Shown here: one piece after another, positions 1 to 5,599 of the stretch
How positions within the stretch are numbered: position 1 is the stretch's first letter
How the letters are laid out: each line of letters opens with the position of its first letter
DNA from: Lentimicrobiaceae bacterium
GTDB taxonomy: Bacteria; Bacteroidota; Bacteroidia; Bacteroidales; SKPS01
Assembly (NCBI GenBank): GCA_007119395.1
Contig: SKPS01000063.1
Location: forward strand, 1 to 5,599
Length of the DNA: 5,599 bases
Direction of reading: 5' to 3'
Program-made: the position numbers and the translations under genes
Notes under the pieces: generated by a model
The model's database searches: none
Told to the model about the DNA's origin: nothing
The model's input: the letters and a program-made list of their open reading frames with translations, nothing else

Positions 1-335
1 TCCGTGTGGTAATGAACCCAATGGATGCCGTCAAAATGGGTTAAGCCCGCCTCTCTGTCGCCAAACCATACGTTGCCGTATGCATCGGCAGCCACAGCAT
101 AGATGCTTAAACCCGGAAGGCCGGTGTTGGACTTGTCGAGCAACGTGTGGATGCCCGTTTGACGGTCGATCCTCACCACATTACCCATGGTACCCGCCCA
201 TACAGTGTTGCCCTGTACCGCTATAGCCTGCGCAGTGTTCTTGGTGTGGGTGTAATTGGTCCACTCAGGATGTTGACCATACACACAGACCCCGATGAAA
301 AGGGTCAGAAAAAAAAACAGATAGTTTCGCATCAT
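1..335 (-). CDS. Secreted beta-propeller (Reg_prop-like) protein, N-terminal fragment
   Basis: About 111 codons are visible before the left edge cuts the gene; the C-terminal part is missing. The start is one of two adjacent ATGs (335 or 332), and an in-frame TAG lies upstream. The protein opens with a signal peptide: Arg-Asn, then a hydrophobic stretch with three consecutive Phe, ending near VCVYG-Q. The mature part shows propeller-blade spacing: W-TNYT near residue 26, NTVWAGT, a VVRID strand, KSNTGLPG, then IYAVAADAYGNVWFGD, GLTHFDG and W-VHYHT. The GLP...IYA.A.D..GN.WFG pattern matches two-component regulator propeller repeats (Reg_prop, Pfam PF07494). In Bacteroidota such repeats occur in the periplasmic sensor half of hybrid two-component systems and in stand-alone secreted or T9SS-exported proteins. 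Which type this is depends on the missing C-terminus. It is probably transcribed alone from the -7 box at 353-360. Confidence 0.8.
   Translation of the reverse strand, partial: MMRNYLFFFLTLFIGVCVYGQHPEWTNYTHTKNTAQAIAVQGNTVWAGTMGNVVRIDRQTGIHTLLDKSNTGLPGLSIYAVAADAYGNVWFGDREAGLTHFDGIHWVHYHT
309..317. repeat. A9 (T9 on the coding strand) homopolymer inside the propeller gene
   Basis: Nine consecutive A on the plus strand read as TTT TTT TTT (Phe-Phe-Phe) in the signal peptide of the minus-strand propeller gene, about residues 7-9. Gain or loss of one base would frameshift the protein right after its start. Whether the tract actually varies is unknown; Phe-rich signal peptides in AT-leaning genomes produce such runs by chance. 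Confidence 0.9.
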
Positions 336-352
336 GATTTGTATTGATGCAC

Positions 353-360
353 CAAAGTTA
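353..360 (-). promoter_or_regulatory. Putative -7 box (TAACTTTG) of the propeller gene
   Basis: Read on the minus strand this is TAACTTTG, a full match to the Bacteroidota -7 consensus TAnnTTTG. It ends 17 nt before the ATG at 335, implying a very short leader of about 10 nt. No TTG/TTTG -33 element is seen at the expected distance, so the assignment rests on the -7 box and its position alone. Confidence 0.45.
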
Positions 361-453
361 TTGAATTTCTATTAATAGTGGCGCACCACCTGAGGAATTC
401 ATGGATACCAATCAGTGGATGAACCGAAATGGGGATCATCAACATCTGTAATT

Positions 454-468
454 CCCCGACCAGCGGGG
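454..468 (-). other. Short GC-rich hairpin just after the lipoprotein gene
   Basis: CCCCG-ACCAG-CGGGG forms a 5-bp all-GC stem with a 5-nt loop, beginning 3 nt after the stop codon at 472-474 on the minus strand. No T-run follows it in either direction, so it is not a classical intrinsic terminator. It could stabilise the 3' end of the transcript or be chance. The rest of the 336-471 gap holds only the -7 box at 353-360. Confidence 0.3.
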
Positions 469-471
469 TTG

Positions 472-1470
472 TCAGAGTTTGAGGGTATGTACAATCCCTT
501 CTAGCTGCCTGACGAGGTCGCGTTTGTTTTCGTTGGGTCTGAAAACATAGGTGTCGATCATGATCAACCGATCCCTTTTTTCGTCGTGAATAAGGAAGTT
601 AAGGAAAGGTCCTCCCATGCTGAAGTTTCCGAAGGTGCGCCAAAAGCCTCTTGTTTCAAGGGCGTATGCGCCATTTACATCGATGATCCGTGTTTGGTAT
701 CCGAAGCGATATTCGGTTCCCATATAGGAGGATTCATCCTGCACGGGTATTCTGGCACGTGTCACACTGTCGCGCAATGCCATGACACGTTGCGGTTGGA
801 ATTGGGAAGTGTCGGTATAGGGTATGGTGGTGATCCAATAGGCTTGTTCCTGTGTTCTGGCTCTGATCACTTTGCGGGCCCAGACGAAATTGTCGTCTTC
901 CACAGCCAGATAATACCCGGTAGGCACGGAAATACTCAGGTCGAGCCGTTCTGTGATACGGTCACTGGTAGCGTGCCTGTTAATGCTGTTCATTACGCGC
1001 CTGAGTCGACGCACCTCACTGCGGTCAAAAGCTTGTAAAATGGCATCCTGGTTCCTCACGAAGAGGCCATGCAATGCATCATAATCGGGTCCTTCAATCT
1101 GGATTACCGTTTGAGGGATTGCCCAGAAATCAGCCTCCTGATGGATCGTTCCCCCGCTGAGTTCAGGCTCATGCACAAAATAGAGGATGTTTCGAAAGAT
1201 CGAATAGGTGTTGTCGAATTCCCCAGGGGTTCGGTGAATAATGGAGAACCAGGGTTCGGCCTGGTTCAGATAGGGGTAATACTGGGCAAAGATAGCGCGC
1301 ACGGTATCCCCGAGACTCCCTTTCCAGAAAGTTTGGTCCATCACCACAAGCACCTCACTGATGCGGCCGTGAGAACCCGGCTTGCTGTCGGTATACGACT
1401 CCCTGGTACAAGAGATGGTCAGTGATACCAACAATACAAAAAGCAATAGATTCAAACGAAGGTTTTTCAT
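472..1470 (-). CDS. DUF4837-like lipoprotein
   Basis: A complete 332-residue protein of unknown function. The N-terminus is a lipoprotein signal: K2/R5, a hydrophobic stretch from about residue 6 to 19, then T-I-S-C with Cys21 as the probable lipidated residue; Thr at -3 is a slightly loose lipobox. The mature protein begins with a short Ser/Gly/Lys linker, then a SEVLVVMD strand (38-45) and W49, an AEPWF segment (71-75), a long central region, and a C-terminal block FWRTFGNFSMGGPF (276-289) followed by TYVFRP and KRDLVRQLEGI (307-326). That order matches my memory of DUF4837 (Pfam PF16125), a family seen almost only in Bacteroidota. Lipidation would place it on an envelope membrane. The biochemical role is unknown and no catalytic motif is visible. 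It lies downstream of the transglycosylase gene on the same strand, but a terminator and a new -7 box intervene, so they are probably separate units. Family assignment is from recall, not a search. Confidence 0.85.
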   Translation of the reverse strand: MKNLRLNLLLFVLLVSLTISCTRESYTDSKPGSHGRISEVLVVMDQTFWKGSLGDTVRAIFAQYYPYLNQAEPWFSIIHRTPGEFDNTYSIFRNILYFVHEPELSGGTIHQEADFWAIPQTVIQIEGPDYDALHGLFVRNQDAILQAFDRSEVRRLRRVMNSINRHATSDRITERLDLSISVPTGYYLAVEDDNFVWARKVIRARTQEQAYWITTIPYTDTSQFQPQRVMALRDSVTRARIPVQDESSYMGTEYRFGYQTRIIDVNGAYALETRGFWRTFGNFSMGGPFLNFLIHDEKRDRLIMIDTYVFRPNENKRDLVRQLEGIVHTLKL

Positions 1471-1504
1471 CTTAACAATGGGCTTAAATATTAGACTGAA
1501 TTTG

Positions 1505-1512
1505 CAAAAGTA
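1505..1512 (-). promoter_or_regulatory. Putative -7 box (TACTTTTG) of the lipoprotein gene
   Basis: Minus-strand TACTTTTG fits TAnnTTTG and lies 34 nt before the ATG at 1470, leaving a leader of about 28 nt. The nearest upstream TTG is only 14 nt away, too close for a standard -33 box. The sequence just before the ATG is A/T-rich with no Shine-Dalgarno motif, as is usual in Bacteroidota. Confidence 0.45.
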
Positions 1513-1586
1513 CTGAAAATCAAAAACAATATCATGTCATCGCAGCAAGACAAAGGGCATCAAAATCCAAGCCAAAAAGGGATGGC

Positions 1587-1618
1587 AAAAACTGCCCCGG
1601 AGGCTTCATTGGGGCAGT
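1587..1618 (-). terminator. Rho-independent terminator of the transglycosylase gene
   Basis: A perfect 8-bp inverted repeat, ACTGCCCC (1591-1598) with GGGGCAGT (1611-1618), encloses a 12-nt loop. On the minus strand the 3' arm runs straight into TTTTT (the last stem T plus 1587-1590), giving a stem plus short U-tract. It sits about 55 nt downstream of the stop at 1674-1676. The plus strand has no T-tract after the stem, so termination is directional and favours the minus strand. Confidence 0.8.
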
Positions 1619-1673
1619 GCCTGTTACAGGAACACAAAGGAGGGTTTTGTGGTGGGATATTCGATGCAACAGG

Positions 1674-2954
1674 TTAGGGTATATAGAGACGTTGACCGGG
1701 ATGGATCATGTTGCTTCTTAGGTTGTTTTCGTGTTTCAGTGCGGAGACTGTGGAGCCATACCTCCTTGCAATTACACTGAGGCTCTCTCCCCTTCTTACG
1801 ACGTGCACTGTACCTGAATGCGACGATGACCTGGCGGCTGCAGCCACCGCTGGGTTGTTCTCAGCGATTTCACTCATCTCTTCATAGAAGACATCGAGGT
1901 TTGCCAGAAAGAAACCCACCAATGATCGTGGGATGGTAAGTGGCCTGGGGTTATCAGGGGCAGCATATACGATACCGTTCTTGAAAGCCGGGTTCAGCAA
2001 ACGGAGCTGTTCAAGACCTATGTCGAGCTGTTCGGCCAGGTAATCAAGCGTAATAATTCTTCTCACATGCACCGTGTCGAGCTCGTAGAAGTCGAAGGGA
2101 GGGTCAACGGGGAAGAGATTGTAGTCTTTGTGGTGTTTCATCACGTAGGTGATGGCGATAAAAGCGGGCACATAATTTTGTGTTTCTCTTGGCAGGAAGG
2201 GTTGCAGTCGCCAGAAGTCAGTTTCTCCACCGGCTCTTCTGATGGCACGGCCTACACAACCTGATCCGCAGTTATAAGCGGCCAGCACCAGATTCCAGCA
2301 TCCAAAACGGTTATACAGGTCGATAAAGTGTCTGCACGCTGCATCGGTCGATAAGTAGGGGTCACTCCTCTCGTCCATGTTTCGTCCGGGCGATAATCCG
2401 TAGATACGTCCGGTGGCCGGCATAAACTGCCACAACCCTACTGCCCCTGCCCTCGATACAGCCACAGGGTTTAACGCCGATTCCACAATGGCCAGATACT
2501 TCAGCTCAATGGGCAGATCGTACTTGTCAAGCATCTCTTCGAAAAGAGGGAAATACAACCTTCCCATCCCCAACATGTTGGAGACCAGCGGCCGGCGACG
2601 GTAAGCCCAAAAATCAATAAAGCGCTGAACCTGATCATTGTAAACTAATTCAAACGGGGTGGTAATATCCAGCATGCCCAACTTGGCAGCCACAACACTG
2701 TCGGCATAATAAGGGAGGTCTTCTACATCAAAGCCAAACGGATTGTCAATGCTGTACTGATAAATGGGCTGATTGCGGTTAAAATACTTCACATTGATCA
2801 GGCTGTCGAGCTGGATAAGAATCGGATCGTCAGCAAAGAGCATCCGCTCTGAGGCTTTATCCACCATCAAGGTGTCAATGCCAGGCTCTGTCTCAGCAAT
2901 AAGTAGCTGATTACAAATGATAAATGAGAAAAAGATGATTGCTTTTTTGTACAT
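1674..2954 (-). CDS. MltD-like lytic murein transglycosylase with C-terminal LysM
   Basis: A 426-residue exported enzyme expected to cleave the MurNAc-GlcNAc bond of peptidoglycan in the periplasm, leaving 1,6-anhydro-MurNAc ends. The chosen ATG gives a clean signal peptide (M-Y-K-K, a hydrophobic core, cleavage probably after A20); C14 within it lacks a lipobox. An ATG 13 codons upstream (2993) would put a non-signal extension in front and lies upstream of the -7 box. An N-terminal segment (about 21-140) precedes the goose-lysozyme-like SLT domain (about 142-277): catalytic Glu158 in AIVES, then GAVGLWQFMPATG (170-182), AAYNCGSG (225-232) and a TQNYVP motif (258-263). Residues 301-342 (ITLDYLAEQ...LNPAF...LTIP) resemble a degenerate LysM, and 383-426 is a typical LysM (VRRGESLSVIARRYG...HPGQRLYIP) for glycan binding. 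The order SLT then LysM matches MltD (DniR) proteins. It appears intact, is probably monocistronic, and is divergent from gltX. Confidence 0.93.
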   Translation of the reverse strand: MYKKAIIFFSFIICNQLLIAETEPGIDTLMVDKASERMLFADDPILIQLDSLINVKYFNRNQPIYQYSIDNPFGFDVEDLPYYADSVVAAKLGMLDITTPFELVYNDQVQRFIDFWAYRRRPLVSNMLGMGRLYFPLFEEMLDKYDLPIELKYLAIVESALNPVAVSRAGAVGLWQFMPATGRIYGLSPGRNMDERSDPYLSTDAACRHFIDLYNRFGCWNLVLAAYNCGSGCVGRAIRRAGGETDFWRLQPFLPRETQNYVPAFIAITYVMKHHKDYNLFPVDPPFDFYELDTVHVRRIITLDYLAEQLDIGLEQLRLLNPAFKNGIVYAAPDNPRPLTIPRSLVGFFLANLDVFYEEMSEIAENNPAVAAAARSSSHSGTVHVVRRGESLSVIARRYGSTVSALKHENNLRSNMIHPGQRLYIP

Positions 2955-2974
2955 CTGATTCAGTTTGGTTAGGG

Positions 2975-2982
2975 CAAAAATA
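2975..2982 (-). promoter_or_regulatory. Putative -7 box (TATTTTTG) of the transglycosylase gene
   Basis: Minus-strand TATTTTTG matches TAnnTTTG and ends 20 nt before the ATG at 2954. Transcription would start around 2968, downstream of the alternative ATG at 2993, so this element supports the shorter protein. No TTG is present 17-23 nt further upstream, so the -33 half is missing or degenerate. Confidence 0.5.
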
Positions 2983-3056
2983 CGACATATCACGGAAACG
3001 GGCAGTGGGAATTTGGGTTAAAATGTTTTTTTGCTCGGTTGATGTCTGGTATGAAC

Positions 3057-3089
3057 TTGCTCCTACATCTTTCAAATTCGCTATTTTTG
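3057..3089 (+). promoter_or_regulatory. Putative gltX promoter (TTG / TATTTTTG)
   Basis: TTG at 3057-3059 and TATTTTTG at 3082-3089 are separated by 22 nt, within the 17-23 nt range reported for Bacteroidota promoters, so both halves are recognisable. The -7 box ends 28 nt before the ATG at 3118, and the leader is A/T-rich without a Shine-Dalgarno motif. It points away from the transglycosylase -7 box about 100 nt to its left. Confidence 0.6.
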
Positions 3090-3117
3090 CCTCCTCAACC
3101 GTTTCAATTAAAACATT

Positions 3118-4629
3118 ATGTCAGTACGTGTACGATTTGCTCCCAGTCCGACCGGTCCACTTCATATCGGAGGTGTCAGAACCGCATTATACAACTATTT
3201 GTTTGCCAAAAAGAACAACGGCAAAATGATTCTTCGGATCGAAGATACCGATCAATCACGTTTTGTTCCCGGTGCAGAAGAGTATATTGCAGAAGCGCTG
3301 GAGTGGTGTGGTATTCGATTCGACGAGGGGATTCAGTCTGGTGGCGACCATGTGCCCTACCGTCAGTCTGAAAGGAGAGAGATTTACCGCAAATACATTG
3401 ACCGATTGTTGAATGCCGGGCATGCCTATTATGCCTTTGACACTCCTGAAGAGCTGGAGGCAATGCGCAAAAGGCTGACTGACAAAGGTGTTTCCAATCC
3501 GCAATACGATCATCATGTGCGGATGGAGATGCACAATTCCCTCACCCTGAAACAGGCAGAGCTGGAACAGAGGATTCGCGACGGAGTGCCCTATGTGGTG
3601 CGCTTCCGTATCCCTGAGAACCAGGATGTGTACCTGAAAGACCTGATTCGTGGAGAGGTGCATGTGCAGGCCTCAACACTCGACGACAAAGTGCTGTTTA
3701 AGTCGGATGGTATGCCCACTTACCACCTGGCCAACGTAGTTGACGACCACCTGATGGAGGTTACCCACGTGATCAGAGGAGAAGAGTGGCTCCCCTCCGC
3801 ACCATTGCACCTGCTCCTATATGAAGCCTTCGGATGGAAATCCCCAGAGTTTGCTCACCTTCCGCTGCTGCTGAAGCCCGATGGTCATGGCAAGCTGAGT
3901 AAACGTGACGGCGATAGGCTGGGGTTCCCCGTATTCCCTATCGAATGGGTTGACCCCAATACCGGTGAAACCTCCACAGGGTACCGCGAATCGGGGTACC
4001 TGCCCGAAGCGTTTGTTAACTTCCTGGCCATGCTCGGATGGAACCCCGGCTCTGAACAGGAAGTCTTCTCTATGGATCAGCTCATCGAAGAGTTTTCCAT
4101 CAACAGGGTAAGTAAGAAAGGGGCGAAATTCGATATCGAAAAAGCAAAATGGTTCAACCAACACTACCTTCGGGCACTGGATGATGCTACACTCGCAGGG
4201 ATGCTTCAGGAGATCCTCCGGCAAGAGAACATAACTGCCCCCATGGAGAGAATTATCAGGGTGGTGGAGTTGGTTAAAGAGCGGGCCGTTTTCCCCCGCG
4301 ACCTCCTGCTGCAATCACACTTCTTTTTTGTGGCACCCACAACATACGACAAAGCCGTTGTAAAGAAGTTCTGGAAACCGGAACTTGCACCACACCTCCG
4401 GGCAGTAGCAGACATCCTGGCCCAACATGCCCATCTCCCCGCTCCGGCTTTGAAAGAGCTGGTGATGGATTACATCAAAACCCATGATCTTAAAACCGGT
4501 CAGGTGATGAACTGCATCCGTCTGGCCATGGTAGGGCAGTCGATGGGGCCCGATCTGTTCGAAATCATAGCCACACTGGGCGTTGATGAGGCAATACGCC
4601 GGCTGAATGCAATGGTCGAAAGGGTGTGA
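3118..4629 (+). CDS. gltX: Glutamyl-tRNA synthetase (class I)
   Basis: A complete 503-residue cytoplasmic enzyme that charges tRNA-Glu with glutamate using ATP. The Rossmann catalytic domain starts at once: RFAPSPTGPLHIGG holds the HIGH-type motif (H16-I-G-G19), followed by RTALYNYLFAKK and LRIEDTD (39-45). VVDDHLMEVTHVIRGEEWLPS lies near 207-227, and the KMSKS-type loop is K259-L-S-K-R263. Residues about 270-289 (FPVFPIEWVDPNTGET...) form an insertion relative to E. coli GltX, ahead of the conserved YLPEAFVNFLAMLGW; I recall the same insertion in other Bacteroidota. The helical anticodon-binding region fills roughly 330-503. Where E. coli GltX has zinc-binding cysteines, this protein reads AYYAFDTPEE (103-112), so the zinc site is absent. 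The start is fixed by the N-terminal motif and the promoter 28 nt upstream. It is transcribed alone and faces a convergent neighbour 71 nt away; no terminator was found. Whether it also charges tRNA-Gln cannot be judged here. Confidence 0.98.
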   Translation: MSVRVRFAPSPTGPLHIGGVRTALYNYLFAKKNNGKMILRIEDTDQSRFVPGAEEYIAEALEWCGIRFDEGIQSGGDHVPYRQSERREIYRKYIDRLLNAGHAYYAFDTPEELEAMRKRLTDKGVSNPQYDHHVRMEMHNSLTLKQAELEQRIRDGVPYVVRFRIPENQDVYLKDLIRGEVHVQASTLDDKVLFKSDGMPTYHLANVVDDHLMEVTHVIRGEEWLPSAPLHLLLYEAFGWKSPEFAHLPLLLKPDGHGKLSKRDGDRLGFPVFPIEWVDPNTGETSTGYRESGYLPEAFVNFLAMLGWNPGSEQEVFSMDQLIEEFSINRVSKKGAKFDIEKAKWFNQHYLRALDDATLAGMLQEILRQENITAPMERIIRVVELVKERAVFPRDLLLQSHFFFVAPTTYDKAVVKKFWKPELAPHLRAVADILAQHAHLPAPALKELVMDYIKTHDLKTGQVMNCIRLAMVGQSMGPDLFEIIATLGVDEAIRRLNAMVERV

Positions 4630-4640
4630 TGATTTGTTGA

Positions 4641-4650
4641 GGGGGGGGGG
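4641..4650. repeat. G10 homopolymer in the convergent intergenic gap
   Basis: Ten consecutive G lie 12 nt after the gltX stop, in the 71-nt gap between convergent gltX and the membrane-protein gene. It is outside both coding regions. Such runs are prone to slippage in vivo and to length errors in sequencing, so the exact count should be treated with care. Confidence 0.9.
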
Positions 4651-4700
4651 ACGCGGCAGCCGCCTAGTCAGCATTAGGTTTCAGAGAGCGTTTGTCTGTT

Positions 4701-5599
4701 TCACTGAAAGGAAAAGATGAAAGGAAACAGGAAGGTTACAATTCCAGCCCACAGGCCATATATTGGCAAGAACACGGCGATGCTATCCCCCATTCTATCA
4801 AATTCATTGCTGTTGTATATGGTTTTGAACAGTTTGTAATTCAGCCACAACAGATTGGCCAGCATCAGCAGGTTTGAGCCCAGCACAGCGAGCCTGTTGG
4901 GTGTAATACCCCATTCCGACAATCGATACACAATAGCTGAGAGGGCGATGATGTTTACGATCACCGTTGCGAGTGTAAGCGCGAGCAACAGGTATGTTCC
5001 GATTTTGCCGTAGGGGTGTTTCGACTTCTCGGCAACGGAAAAGAGCACGATGGCCATTACACAAACCAGGAGGAGGTTGAAAACCACAAGCACATCCCTG
5101 TCACTGAAAGGGTTTTGCATGGTAACGACAAAAGCGACAAGAAATGCGATCAGGGTGACCAATACAACGGGTGTAAACATCTTGGCGATGACCGGCGATA
5201 CTTTGTTCAGGAGTCTCGGATTTGATTGCACCAGAAATGCTGCAACAATGGGCGATGCAGGAAGCCCCCAAATCACTACGTAGTCCAATATGAAGTCTTC
5301 AATTTCCACATCAATCAGTGAAAAAAGACCCCAGGAGATTAAGACCAGCAGAAGGCCTGCCAGGAGAATAATGGTGGTCATCAGCACCAGTTCTCCGTTA
5401 AATTTGAGGAAGTCTAACCGTTTTTGCAGGTTTTTCGTGTCGCCTGCCACAAACGTGTATCCTAAAACGACCCATAGAAACAGGGGCAGGTGAATGGTAG
5501 AGAGGTCGAGAGTGTCTGAAGGGGGACCAGGTAATGAGTTGATGACCACGATAGATACTGAGATAGCCGCAATGACCGGTAACAGTTTTTTAATGTCCA
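4701..5599 (-). CDS. Polytopic inner-membrane protein, unrecognised family (5' end at or beyond the window edge)
   Basis: 298 codons are readable with no stop before the right edge. A GTG at 5549 could be called as start, but the frame continues upstream as DIKKLLPVIAAISVSI, itself a good first membrane segment after a basic N-terminus. The base triplet before that Asp ends in TG, so an ATG at 5600, giving about 299 residues, is an attractive but unseen start; a longer protein is also possible. I count about nine hydrophobic helices, for example FLWVVLGYTFVA, a long one at LMTTIILLAGLLLVLISWGL, TPVVLVTLIAFLVAFVV, and a last one ending FLFPFIF close to the C-terminus. Charged residues are confined to short loops such as AEKSKHPYGK. 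WGITPNRLAVLGSNLL near the C-terminus resembles the G(I/L)TPNR motif of DUF4153/DUF4173-type membrane proteins, but the likeness is partial and I do not assign the family. No transporter or enzyme signature is visible. It converges on gltX and no terminator is evident. Confidence 0.75.
   Translation of the reverse strand, partial: DIKKLLPVIAAISVSIVVINSLPGPPSDTLDLSTIHLPLFLWVVLGYTFVAGDTKNLQKRLDFLKFNGELVLMTTIILLAGLLLVLISWGLFSLIDVEIEDFILDYVVIWGLPASPIVAAFLVQSNPRLLNKVSPVIAKMFTPVVLVTLIAFLVAFVVTMQNPFSDRDVLVVFNLLLVCVMAIVLFSVAEKSKHPYGKIGTYLLLALTLATVIVNIIALSAIVYRLSEWGITPNRLAVLGSNLLMLANLLWLNYKLFKTIYNSNEFDRMGDSIAVFLPIYGLWAGIVTFLFPFIFSFQ

Noticed and set aside
586..1425. Plus-strand open frames of 150 and 118 codons opposite the lipoprotein gene
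   Set aside because: They lie wholly antisense to a well-supported gene, lack recognisable domains or a promoter, and have the composition of reverse-frame shadows.
1620..1630. Small hairpin CCTG-TTA-CAGG beside the transglycosylase terminator
   Set aside because: A 4-bp stem with a 3-nt loop is expected by chance; the adjacent 8-bp stem with a T-tract explains termination.
3817..4314. Minus-strand open frame of 165 codons inside gltX
   Set aside because: It is antisense to a highly conserved synthetase; its sequence is explained by gltX codon use and matches no known family.
4653..4678. Inverted repeats GCGG-CAG-CCGC and CCTAG...TTAGG as a terminator for gltX
   Set aside because: The stems are only 4-5 bp, one with a G-T pair, and no T-run follows on either strand, so neither makes a credible intrinsic terminator.
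4679..4708. TTTCAG...CTGAAA inverted repeat spanning the membrane-protein stop codon
   Set aside because: Only 6 bp with an 18-nt loop and no T-tract; too weak to call.
1..5599. A novel defence, mobile or biosynthetic system
   Set aside because: All substantial frames are explained by envelope or housekeeping proteins. No repeat array, transposase, integrase, nuclease, toxin-antitoxin pair or tRNA was seen on either strand.

Overview
The window looks like ordinary chromosomal housekeeping DNA from a member of the Bacteroidota, most likely order Bacteroidales. The support is: a DUF4837-type lipoprotein, a family I know only from this phylum; a glutamyl-tRNA synthetase carrying the insertion usual in Bacteroidota; start codons preceded by A/T-rich sequence rather than a Shine-Dalgarno motif; and a TAnnTTTG promoter element (the phylum's -7 box) upstream of all four genes whose 5' ends lie inside the window. 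The genus cannot be fixed from what is here.

Layout from left to right. (1) 1-335, minus: the N-terminal piece of a secreted beta-propeller (Reg_prop-like) protein, cut by the left edge. (2) 472-1470, minus: a complete DUF4837-like lipoprotein. (3) 1587-1618: a rho-independent terminator serving the next gene. (4) 1674-2954, minus: a secreted MltD-like lytic transglycosylase with a C-terminal LysM domain. (5) 2955-3117: a divergent promoter region. (6) 3118-4629, plus: gltX, glutamyl-tRNA synthetase. (7) 4630-4700: a short convergent gap containing a run of ten G. (8) 4701-5599, minus: a polytopic membrane protein of unrecognised family, open to the right edge.

Three consecutive minus-strand genes encode exported or envelope proteins (transglycosylase, lipoprotein, propeller). 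Each has its own -7 box and the transglycosylase has its own terminator, so they read as neighbouring single-gene units rather than a tight operon. gltX is transcribed away from them and runs head-on into the membrane-protein gene. I found no mobile element, CRISPR array, RNA gene, toxin-antitoxin pair or defence system, and no convincing sign of a new multi-gene system. The points worth a second look are small: two homopolymer tracts, a zinc-less GltX, a start-site correction and two poorly characterised envelope proteins.
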